Of a DNA stretch of 64,000 bases, positions 35,401 to 43,140 are shown piece after piece (position 1 is the stretch's first letter; each line of letters begins with the position of its first letter). The position numbers and the translations under genes were made by a program. The notes under the pieces were generated by a model, which saw nothing but the letters and a program-made list of their open reading frames with translations, did no database searches and was not told the origin of the DNA. The DNA comes from Candidatus Omnitrophota bacterium (GTDB lineage: Bacteria > Omnitrophota > Gorgyraeia > Zapsychrales > Zapsychraceae). Location of the stretch: positions 1,426,001 through 1,490,000 of the forward strand of contig JACKFL010000005.1 of assembly GCA_020632495.1 (NCBI GenBank), read 5' to 3'.

Positions 35401-35740
35401 GATCGGCCGTGAACGCAACGGCGAGGAGGATCCGTTGATCGCGGCCGCCGAAGAGCTGCGCCGGCGGTGGCGGCTCGACGGTGTCATCGGGGCGGCCGAA
35501 ATCCCGGCGGAGAATCCCGGGGGGATCGACATGGATCCCCGCTGGTTGCAATGGCAGCGCAGCGGAACCGGTGTGAATCTGGACCTGCCCGCAGGGACCC
35601 CCGTCACGCCTCCGTTGAACATTAAAGGACTGACGCCGGAGATCCACGGCATAACGCCCCTGCCGACGTTAATGCCCTTGCTGGGCGGATATGACGAAGA
35701 TCCCGCAGAACATCTGAGCTTTCTAAGGGGGCAGCCATGA
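32450..35740 (+). CDS. Giant secreted modular protein C
   Basis: 1096 aa. Signal peptide (about 1-27, ends AGYAAAD), then the shared family domain (about 32-340; QWVNLSPYEADRVIPE, GRTLMGRDLLAQDY, DTFNKVWVVP, SRLKVMLEGDY, RKYFSGG). The middle has LGDLLHELTEVVLLESG (near 505), which places a HExxE in a helix but not a full zincin motif. Residues about 650-760 (VALFRLTGTEEW, HKRTKIQLAQELL, LPEPDDLVDF, IHAVISAGGGLTVVDV) faintly resemble the JAB/MPN fold without the His pair. The tail is a diverged GGIDMDPRWLQW ... ITPLPTLMPLLGG. First gene of a three-gene coupled operon. Function unknown. Confidence 0.82.
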   Translation: MINTIRHICNGVMLCAVALLVNGAGYAAADQPFLPEPGQLVGPSRDFVPAYLKGMIVDPAQPFRIEFIMDPGHADYSPETVNGQALRQIHYFLSALTIPEQDQWVNLSPYEADRVIPESLGRTLMGRDLLAQDYLLKQVAASLMYPEEELGKEFWDRVYRKARDDFGTTDIPMDTFNKVWVVPQTAVIHEEGRTVLILESRLKVMLEGDYLAERAYREHLANDTAAGDGFPAMTADVIRDVIIPELEREVNHGKHFAPLRQIYQAMILATWYKTQLTGAPLHAAYVNQNKTAGIAGADAGENAAIYDRYVLAFQRGVYNYVKEDIDLVTRSPIPRKYFSGGMDMQDRPLTVRAQPLSEDPPAVSRQGYLRVGVDVYPAFNPDDGIAGAMHDGHGALYTAMKARLGRVAERYGWGRVFTELELKRTPEDAERLNKFFQLLVRGGIDHLAVLALQDRILPVNIGEWRLTEEGDRLGGLIVRHNGVLKILFPRSRLFAMDTEVLGDLLHELTEVVLLESGMDSESAHALALEINAVLDLNDPQDMRLAFQNGVAAVNQVLDLHLGRDRTLPSPRPNPLNQDQLTRINTALINKRERSVTLIRRRIKPMNTLPKIIDYFNDPSVPDGTMRRIRMPTADMLAQVRNGVLDRHNGPVALFRLTGTEEWVLHKGPTAHKRTKIQLAQELLPGYAYDVYLQNRPGQSGFALPEPDDLVDFGAEDVDKIHAVISAGGGLTVVDVRGMVKALSKEEILGMGRSLAENIDRQMRDGRSLEQRSLTGGEPLYQRMLTRELLRMQEEGMVRIRQVPWQDVHAGLFPPQNFILWEQFADPSFNVRKRAIALLFHLRDELGLETVVPIFNAVVTGLNEQEQLDLFDHRTYPFSGMFFMDESESGRLFTVSAYPVVRGVVSLSGWNSKTLWNYFMQQTRLRVMSKELLRRLRPELVQKIEPMVNDPQIKDGLVIASRLSREEQKELGKEFLEAYADQLKMIGRERNGEEDPLIAAAEELRRRWRLDGVIGAAEIPAENPGGIDMDPRWLQWQRSGTGVNLDLPAGTPVTPPLNIKGLTPEIHGITPLPTLMPLLGGYDEDPAEHLSFLRGQP

Positions 35741-38700
35741 TCATGGTGCTCCTGCGCCAAACATGTGTTGCCGTGATCATCGTCAGTTTGACGGTCAGCC
35801 AGGTCGTTGTCACGCACGCCGGAACATCCGCTTTTGATTTGCCCGCGCCGGGGACGATGATCGGTATCAGTAAGCCATACCAGCCCCCCGTTCTGGTCGG
35901 AATGACGATCCCCGTCGACAATCCCTTGCAGTTTGATTTTCTGGTGGACCGGGGAAGCGCCTCCGGGCCGGATACCGGTGAGATAGCCGAGGAATCCCAG
36001 CGCCTCATTAAATATTTTCTGGCCGCATTGACCGTGCCGCCGGACCAGCTTTGGGTCAATCTATCCCCCTACGAAAAAGACCGGATCGTTCCCGAAGGTC
36101 TCGGCCGGACCGAAATGGGCCGCGACTTGTTGGCCCAGGATTATCTGTTGAAGCAGCTGACGGCATCGCTGATGTATCCCGAAGACGAATTAGGCGCCGC
36201 CTTCTGGGAACGTGTTTATCAGCGCGCGCAAAGCGAGTTTGGGACCACCGACATAACCGTCAATACGTTTAACAAAATCTGGATAGTTCCGGAAAGCGCG
36301 GATGTGTTCGTCAAGGGGCGTACGGTCTTTATTGCCGACGCCCGGCTGAAAGTAATGCTCGAAGAAGATTATCTCGCTCTATCCCAACACACCGCCGAAA
36401 CGCCGGGGGACGAATCACTCATCACGGGTGTCAGTTCCGAGGTTATTCGCGAGGTGCTTATTCCCGAAATTGAACGTGAAGTGAACGAGGGGAGCACGTT
36501 TGCCGTCCTGCGGCAAATTTATCATTCGATGATTTTGGCCAGCTGGTACAAGAATAATTTGCGCGAGAGTTTCCTTGGCCGGGTCTACGTCGACAAGGCT
36601 CGGACGGGCGGTGTCGAAAGCGCGGACCGCGATGTCAACCGCAAGATTTACGATCAGTACGTCACGGCCCTGGAAGAAGGTGTGTACAACTATATCAAAG
36701 AAGAGTACGACCCGGCGCTGGATGAAATGATACCCAAGAAGTATTTCTCAGGCGGTGTTGATCAGGCTAAGCTCGCTGAATCCGTGCGGGAGGTGGAAGC
36801 CGGACAAACGCTGCTGGACCGACTTGCTCAACGCCAAGTCGTACAAGTGTCGGCCGGCATGACCGGAGTCGGCAGTGAAGGGCACATTGTCTCGTACCGC
36901 CGGGGGCGCCGGGACTTGGCCTTGTTCGGACGCCGAAATCAGGAACCGGGCCGTCCGTTGCTGGAGATATTCCGGGAGCGCGCGACCAGTCTGGGAACTA
37001 TTATACGCAGTTACCGCGCCGATGCCGGCGAGGTCGTGAACCGGTTCTTTAGCCAACTGCCGGGCGTGTTGTACCGTAATGCGGAAAACTTTATGCCGCT
37101 GTTTGTCTTCGGATATCTTCTGATCGGACTCGGGTGGGGCGGTTCGGCCGCCTTGGTGGGCGGTCTTTCACAGGACGCGGACGCGCTGATGGCCTCTCTG
37201 GGCAGCTCCGCCCTCGGGTATTGGACGGGAGGTATCCTGACCTATAAATTGCTGGAGACCGGATACGTCAGTATTCGGGACCTGATCCGCTTTACACAGA
37301 ATATGTACCGGCAACGGGCCATCGATGGGCTTACCGCGGAAAAACTTCCGCAGTACCGATCCCGTTTCGGACAAACAGATGCGCAGCCTGTGAATGTGGC
37401 CGGATTGATCGGTCCGGCTGCGCAGGGATTTACCGCCGATTACATTAACGGCAATTACCGCGATCGCATATACAGGGGAGATTACCGACGTGACCGTGAA
37501 GAGGCGTTGCAGGATTTACGCGTTCCGCTCAGCCAACGACCGAGCCGTCAGACCCGTGAGACGCTTGATCGCCTGACTAGTGGTTTGCCGGAGACCGGAC
37601 CGGTGTATTCGCCGTTATTGTCATGGACGCAGCCCGTGGTTCCGGGGATGGGCGTCGGGCTGACCTCGGCCGGCGGAAAGGCTACCCTTAACGGTGATCT
37701 CATCGGCAGTCTGCGCATCACCATCGATCATGCCGGTGACGAACATTACGGGACCAGTGATCAATCCTGGCCATTGCATCGCTATTTCGAACCGTTTTTC
37801 AACGTGCCGCGCTCCGGCCTGGTCATTAATTCCTACGACGGTTCGGTCCGGCGCACCCTTAAAATTCTTACCGATGTCACCCTGCCGCGCCGGGATCTGC
37901 TGGACGCGGAGGATCTTGATATTATCGAAATGCTGCCGCTGAATGATCCGGTACGATCGATGATCAGCGGCGCTCTGCTCAACGTGTTTTATGACGTCCC
38001 GGAAAAGGCAGTCGAGCCGTATATCGAAGGGGAATCACGGCCCGATCTGAGCGGCTTCGGCAATCAGATGCGCCGCAGCGACGGATCGACTTATGTCTTC
38101 GGATTTGAAAGCTCCGTGTCCGATGAAGGGGCCCCGCCGGTTCCTTATAATATGAGCAGCATCGGCACCAGCCCGCGCAACGCCATTGTGACCCGGCGCG
38201 CGTTGCGCAACATTTTTATTACCATTGCCGGCATCTCCGATAATCAACAGCGGCAGGCGGCCATCGAGTACCTGGCGGAAACTTTGTTCTTTATGGCCCG
38301 GCTTTTTGAGCTGCGCTATCCGCAAACCGATGACCGTTTCAGAGATATCGGCAGATCGGAGAAGGCGTACTATTCGCAAATGCTGGCGTTTCCATATTAC
38401 GTTTTTGACTTGCTGGTTAACCAGGAGGTGCTCAATGACAAGCCGTCCGCCAGTTGGGCGGAAGAGCTCAAGGCTTTGCTGGAGAGTCCGTCCTCCCGGG
38501 ACCGGGTCAATCTGGACGCCGACGCGGCCGGGGAACTTCTGGATGCCTTCCGCGAGAAGTTTGCGGCACTGCATGCAGAGCAGGGAGATTTTATTCTCAG
38601 TGAGCTTACTGAGTTCGGCCGACGTTATGATGATCCGCAGGTCAATCCCCAGGCCGATGCCCGTGGGCGGCGCTATACGGGGCCCGTCAATTGGACCACG

Positions 38701-39087
38701 ACCGGCGGTGAAGCCGCCGTCGGATTTATACGGTCGCTCGATAGATCCATAAGCGACCGCGCCCGCCTGGTGCGGACCGACAGCGCCGACTCGACCACGC
38801 CGGTCGGGGGTATTGATCTCAATCCGCTGAATCTTACGGTCAATATCTCCGGAGACGTCATGCAGGTGTCGATCCCGCCGGAGTTCATCGAATTGCAGAA
38901 TGTCCCGGTAGAGGGTTTTGTGCCGGTCATCATTAACATGACGCCGGTCACCAATTTACCGTTGTTGCTCGGTCTCACGGAGCCGGAGTCAGCCATACAG
39001 GTCACGCGGGGCACATCGGCTGAAGTGGCGCGGCCGGTTTCGGAGTTGGATTTATTGAGTTTTCGTAATCAGGGAGCGGCCCCATGA
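35737..39087 (+). CDS. Giant secreted modular protein D
   Basis: 1116 aa. ATG 35737 overlaps the stop of giant C in ATGA, with AAGGGGG a few nt upstream, so translation is coupled. A signal peptide (about 1-27) is followed by the shared domain (about 30-340; QLWVNLSPYEKDRIVPE, TEMGRDLLAQDYLLK, NTFNKIWIVP, ARLKVMLEEDY, KKYFSGG). Two hydrophobic segments lie near 451-478 (FMPLFVFGYLLIGLGWGG) and 488-508, so this member may be membrane-inserted. The following 500 residues are not recognised. Tail: GGIDLNPLNLTVNIS ... FVPVIINMTPVTNLPLLLG, the most canonical of the five. Confidence 0.82.
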   Translation: MIMVLLRQTCVAVIIVSLTVSQVVVTHAGTSAFDLPAPGTMIGISKPYQPPVLVGMTIPVDNPLQFDFLVDRGSASGPDTGEIAEESQRLIKYFLAALTVPPDQLWVNLSPYEKDRIVPEGLGRTEMGRDLLAQDYLLKQLTASLMYPEDELGAAFWERVYQRAQSEFGTTDITVNTFNKIWIVPESADVFVKGRTVFIADARLKVMLEEDYLALSQHTAETPGDESLITGVSSEVIREVLIPEIEREVNEGSTFAVLRQIYHSMILASWYKNNLRESFLGRVYVDKARTGGVESADRDVNRKIYDQYVTALEEGVYNYIKEEYDPALDEMIPKKYFSGGVDQAKLAESVREVEAGQTLLDRLAQRQVVQVSAGMTGVGSEGHIVSYRRGRRDLALFGRRNQEPGRPLLEIFRERATSLGTIIRSYRADAGEVVNRFFSQLPGVLYRNAENFMPLFVFGYLLIGLGWGGSAALVGGLSQDADALMASLGSSALGYWTGGILTYKLLETGYVSIRDLIRFTQNMYRQRAIDGLTAEKLPQYRSRFGQTDAQPVNVAGLIGPAAQGFTADYINGNYRDRIYRGDYRRDREEALQDLRVPLSQRPSRQTRETLDRLTSGLPETGPVYSPLLSWTQPVVPGMGVGLTSAGGKATLNGDLIGSLRITIDHAGDEHYGTSDQSWPLHRYFEPFFNVPRSGLVINSYDGSVRRTLKILTDVTLPRRDLLDAEDLDIIEMLPLNDPVRSMISGALLNVFYDVPEKAVEPYIEGESRPDLSGFGNQMRRSDGSTYVFGFESSVSDEGAPPVPYNMSSIGTSPRNAIVTRRALRNIFITIAGISDNQQRQAAIEYLAETLFFMARLFELRYPQTDDRFRDIGRSEKAYYSQMLAFPYYVFDLLVNQEVLNDKPSASWAEELKALLESPSSRDRVNLDADAAGELLDAFREKFAALHAEQGDFILSELTEFGRRYDDPQVNPQADARGRRYTGPVNWTTTGGEAAVGFIRSLDRSISDRARLVRTDSADSTTPVGGIDLNPLNLTVNISGDVMQVSIPPEFIELQNVPVEGFVPVIINMTPVTNLPLLLGLTEPESAIQVTRGTSAEVARPVSELDLLSFRNQGAAP

Positions 39088-42000
39088 ATCCGGTCATATT
39101 TCTGAGGAAACTATGCGCGATTGCAACTATAGCCGCTATGGGTGCCGGCCAATTGACCTGCCCGGGATATGCCGGGGAGTTCGCAGGCCTGCCGCAGCCG
39201 GGAACTATGGTGGCCACCAGCGGCGCTTACACGCCGGCGATGCTCAAGGGGATTACTCTCAATCCGGCTGATCCGTTTCAATTTGATTTTATCGTGGATC
39301 CCGGAGAAGACGGGCTCAGCGGCGATGAATTGCGCGCCGAGGCCGACCGGATGATCCGGTACTTCATGGCATCGGTCACGGTCCCGGAAGACCAGATGTG
39401 GGTCAATCTCTCTCCGTACGAGGAAAACCGGATCATCGCCGACGGGCTGGGCCGCACCGCCCTGGGGCGGGATTTGCTGGCGCAGGACTACATCCTCAAA
39501 CAGCTGACCGCGACGCTGATGTATCCCGAGGAAGAGTTGGGGAATGAATTCTGGCAGCGTATTTATGCCAAGGCCCAGGCGCGTTACGGGACCACCGATA
39601 TTCCGGTCAACACGTTTCATAAGGTATGGATCGTCCCCGAACAGGCCAACGTCTTTGTCCGCGACAACACGGTGTTCGTCGTGGACAACTACCTCAAGGT
39701 CATGCTCGAGGAAGACTATTTGGCCCTGGAAAGCAACCAGGGTCATACGCGTCACGGCGTGGGCGACAAGGAAGAGAAACAGGGTGAAGAAATCAGCCGC
39801 GAAGCCAAGGAGGTGATCCGCGAGGTCCTTATTCCGGAAATCGAGCGTGAAGTCAACACGGGGAAGAACTTTGCCAATTTACGCCAGATTTTCAGCGCCA
39901 TGATCCTGGCCACCTGGTTCAAACAGAATCTGCGTGAGAGTGTCTTTGCGCGAGGGTACGCGAACCGCAATGCCACCGACGGAATTGATCTCCAAGACAA
40001 TGCTATCAAGGAAAAGATCTACCGGATGTATGTGGAGGCCTTCGAGCAAGGTGTTTACAACTATATCAAGGAAGAATTTGACGAGCAGACGCGGGAAATG
40101 GTCCCGCGCAAGTATTTCTCCGGCGGCATCCGCGGCACGGCGAGTGTGGGGCGGCGTGAAGATCTGACCGTCAACGAACGACTTTTGAACGGGCGCGAAT
40201 CGGTTGTGCGGGTGCGGGTCCGCGGCACAGGCCGCACCGTGGACGCGGCGATACTGGGTGATTCTACCGATATCGATAGCGGACTGGATGACCGTCCCGT
40301 CCGCGAAGTTCGCCAGGGGGAACTGCTGCGACTGCAACGCCGCAGGGGAGAACTTCCCGAAATCCCTACGAGCATACCCGGATTTGTCGTGGGGGTCGAC
40401 TCCGGTCAACAGGCTATCATGTACGGTGACGGCCTAGACAAATACAGGATAGATGTGGTGGCCTTCCGCCCGACCGCCGAGGAATACGCCGCCGCTATCA
40501 ACGAAGCCGATACGGCAATGGCCACGGCGCCGGACCTGCGGCAAAGAACGCTGATATACCTTGCGGAAATGCTGCCGCAATTTTTGATCGCGCATGCTCA
40601 CGGGGTCACCACCCCCGCCATGTACGATACACTCACGGCGGCGCTCGGGCGATTGGAGCCGACGCTGGCGGTCCAGCTGGGCGAGGTGTTAAGCGGCACC
40701 CGCCATGTCTTCGGCGAGACCGCCCGGCTGGAAAACCTGCGGAGGGCCCTGGCGCAGAACGAATACCTGCGCCGCGAGAATATCTTCGTGGAACTGTCGG
40801 CCGACGTCCGTTACAGTTCGCTCGAAGGAATAAAGAAGGAAGTGATCGCGGTCCGTTCCTACAATATTCTCCGTTCCGAAGTGGATACCGAAGGGCCGTT
40901 GGATGAAGCGGGGAATCCCGGCGTGATCTACATCCTGGGCGAGCAGATCGACGCCCTGGACGATACCACCGGGTATTCCGGGTACGCGCCGGTCGGTCAC
41001 TCGGAAGGATACATCTTTACTTCACGCGAACGGGACTCCGTGTTTCAGACCATTCTGCCGTTCCTGCGCGGCGCCTCCTTTGCGACTCAGCCCTTTCAGC
41101 AGGAACATCCAGTCAACGAGCAGTTGCGCGCGGTCCTCTTAAAAGACCTGCCGCCCAATCCGGATGCCGGGCAGATCGAAGAGATACTCGATAAGGTATA
41201 CCGCTCGCTGGCCGTTCACGAACGTCAGCACAACCGGGATGAGGCGGAGGGATTCGCGCAGGGTCTGATCGGAATCCGCAAGAATATCGCCCAGGAAGTC
41301 TCGGCCTATATGGCCTCTATGGCACAGACGGATACGCCGTTTCTGGCGTTCTTTGATGTGCTGGCCAACTACTTGTATTATCGCGCGCGCGGTCAGGCTT
41401 CCGACCTCGACTACATTTACCAAGCCGCTTATGAGAATATTTTTACCATGCTCGCCGGAAGGGTCGGTCTGGACGATTTTCGTATCGGCCGGGGTGTGGA
41501 GGCGCTGGACGACGTCAACGTCTTGCTGAACGAACTCCTGCAACTTGATGCGCCACAGTTGCGCGCGATCGCAGCGTCCTTGCAGGATGACAGCGCGGTG
41601 CGGGAGCGGTTGAGCCAGGGGGAGTTTTTTGCAGAGACCCGGCGGACGGGAAATGCGCTGGTCGTCCGGCAGCAGGAATTCCGGCGCGGGGTCGGATTGC
41701 TCATCGCGGGTGGTGCCTTGATGGTCCTGGCAATCGGGGCAGCGGTATCCGATGACCTGGCCGCGTACTTTTCGCTCGGTGTTGAACCCGGCTATGAAAA
41801 TATCGGTATTGAGGCGCCGGAGACGGACCGGACATTAACCATTCCGGGCGCCGCATCCGACAGCGCCGTGCTGGGGCGAAACCGATTAGGAATGGACCGG
41901 CGCGCGTTCTTACGCTATCTGGCCTTGACACCTCTCGCGGCCGCCTCACTGCCCGCCCGCACGTTTGCGGATACGGTCATTTTGCTCGGGCGCCAATTCG

Positions 42001-43049
42001 AAGAGACGCCGTTCAGTGAAACGATTGACGCTTCGCGGGCGGATATCAACCTCTTTTTCGGGACCCATTTCACTGAATACGACGGACTGCGCTCGGACGA
42101 TCATTTTGCCTCATCGGAATCGCGTCTGGACGAAGTGTTCGCGCGTGCCCGGCAGTACGGGCGCCGGGTGGTTGTCTACTATGAAGACGCCTTTATTACC
42201 GGACGGGAGGATTTCGCGAATCAGTACCCACTGCTCGATGCGGATGCGATCCTCAGTAATCCCGAACAGGAGGCCGCCTTCCGGGACCGCTACGCGGTGG
42301 ATGTCGCCCGCAAGGCTGCCGAACTGGCTGACGTGGACTTCGCTGATATCCACCGCCGGGGGGGAGCAGTCACCGATCCGTTTATGCGTTACTGGGCCCG
42401 CCGCGCATTTATCGATGGATTCGACATCAGTCTGCGTTACGAGGCCCCGCCGGTGGAGGTCGTCCTCAATGCCTTGCGCGGACAAACCACGGCTGCTGAC
42501 CGGCTGGCCCGCGATGCCAAACTGGCAGGCGATATCACCGTGGAAGTCGGGGCGGATAACAACGTGAGCGTGGTCGTCCTGCGCGGCATGGGCCATAATG
42601 CCCTGTACGGTTTACTGCAACAACGCGGCGCCCAGGTCTTCAGCAACATTGCGCCGGAAGTATTGGAGGAGCACCTTCAGTTGCTGCGCGGCGGAGTCGG
42701 GGCCGACAATGCCGTGCTGGCTTCGACCTCGGCGGTCCTGATCGGTGCGCTGGCGGCCGGCGCCGGATTCGTTTATGTCCGGAATCAACTGCGTCGCCGG
42801 GCCCTGGAAGGTCAGACCGCGGCAGATGAATTCACCAAGGGGGGGATTGATCTGAACGCCGCCAATCTTCGTCTGAATGTCGCCGGTGACCGGTTCCTGT
42901 ACCAGCCGGCCGGCACAGCCGATGTGACGGGGCCGGCCGCGACCGGATATACCCCGGTCATTATTGACGTTATTCCCATCACCAATCTGCCGTTGTTGCT
43001 CGGCGGGAGCGATCCTGCCGCGCCCGGTCAGCTCAGCCTGCGCAAATAA
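39084..43049 (+). CDS. Giant secreted modular protein E: shared N-domain, HExxH zincin-like region, Tat-like internal signal, TraB/GumN-like region, shared C-tail
   Basis: 1321 aa. ATG 39084 overlaps the stop of giant D in ATGA with GGGAG upstream. Signal peptide (about 1-29), shared domain (about 32-345; QMWVNLSPYEENRIIAD, LGRDLLAQDYILK, TFHKVWIVP, RKYFSGG). HERQH at 712-716 is a HExxH zinc motif with Glu738 (QEVSAY) 22 residues on, as in gluzincin-type peptidases. A transmembrane-like stretch follows at about 870-893, then DRRAFLRYLALTPLAAAS at about 937, which looks like a twin-arginine signal inside the chain. Beyond it FFGTHF and VVLRGMGHNALYGLLQQRG recall TraB/GumN-type proteins. A second hydrophobic stretch precedes the tail GGIDLNAANLRLNVA ... 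YTPVIIDVIPITNLPLLLG. Peptidase activity is inferred only. Confidence 0.82.
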   Translation: MNPVIFLRKLCAIATIAAMGAGQLTCPGYAGEFAGLPQPGTMVATSGAYTPAMLKGITLNPADPFQFDFIVDPGEDGLSGDELRAEADRMIRYFMASVTVPEDQMWVNLSPYEENRIIADGLGRTALGRDLLAQDYILKQLTATLMYPEEELGNEFWQRIYAKAQARYGTTDIPVNTFHKVWIVPEQANVFVRDNTVFVVDNYLKVMLEEDYLALESNQGHTRHGVGDKEEKQGEEISREAKEVIREVLIPEIEREVNTGKNFANLRQIFSAMILATWFKQNLRESVFARGYANRNATDGIDLQDNAIKEKIYRMYVEAFEQGVYNYIKEEFDEQTREMVPRKYFSGGIRGTASVGRREDLTVNERLLNGRESVVRVRVRGTGRTVDAAILGDSTDIDSGLDDRPVREVRQGELLRLQRRRGELPEIPTSIPGFVVGVDSGQQAIMYGDGLDKYRIDVVAFRPTAEEYAAAINEADTAMATAPDLRQRTLIYLAEMLPQFLIAHAHGVTTPAMYDTLTAALGRLEPTLAVQLGEVLSGTRHVFGETARLENLRRALAQNEYLRRENIFVELSADVRYSSLEGIKKEVIAVRSYNILRSEVDTEGPLDEAGNPGVIYILGEQIDALDDTTGYSGYAPVGHSEGYIFTSRERDSVFQTILPFLRGASFATQPFQQEHPVNEQLRAVLLKDLPPNPDAGQIEEILDKVYRSLAVHERQHNRDEAEGFAQGLIGIRKNIAQEVSAYMASMAQTDTPFLAFFDVLANYLYYRARGQASDLDYIYQAAYENIFTMLAGRVGLDDFRIGRGVEALDDVNVLLNELLQLDAPQLRAIAASLQDDSAVRERLSQGEFFAETRRTGNALVVRQQEFRRGVGLLIAGGALMVLAIGAAVSDDLAAYFSLGVEPGYENIGIEAPETDRTLTIPGAASDSAVLGRNRLGMDRRAFLRYLALTPLAAASLPARTFADTVILLGRQFEETPFSETIDASRADINLFFGTHFTEYDGLRSDDHFASSESRLDEVFARARQYGRRVVVYYEDAFITGREDFANQYPLLDADAILSNPEQEAAFRDRYAVDVARKAAELADVDFADIHRRGGAVTDPFMRYWARRAFIDGFDISLRYEAPPVEVVLNALRGQTTAADRLARDAKLAGDITVEVGADNNVSVVVLRGMGHNALYGLLQQRGAQVFSNIAPEVLEEHLQLLRGGVGADNAVLASTSAVLIGALAAGAGFVYVRNQLRRRALEGQTAADEFTKGGIDLNAANLRLNVAGDRFLYQPAGTADVTGPAATGYTPVIIDVIPITNLPLLLGGSDPAAPGQLSLRK

Positions 43050-43140
43050 GTCCGCATCCGGGATTGGCTCGCTTTTTAATTTGTGCTAGTATGGGCAAAA
43101 AAGCCAACCGCTCAACTCATTTCACAAAACAGGGGAAATC

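Noticed and set aside
32383..43049. Polymorphic toxin system with immunity genes
   Set aside because: The fixed-end/variable-middle plan suggested it, but no short toxin-like C-terminal domain and no small immunity gene follow any of the five genes; tails are conserved instead.
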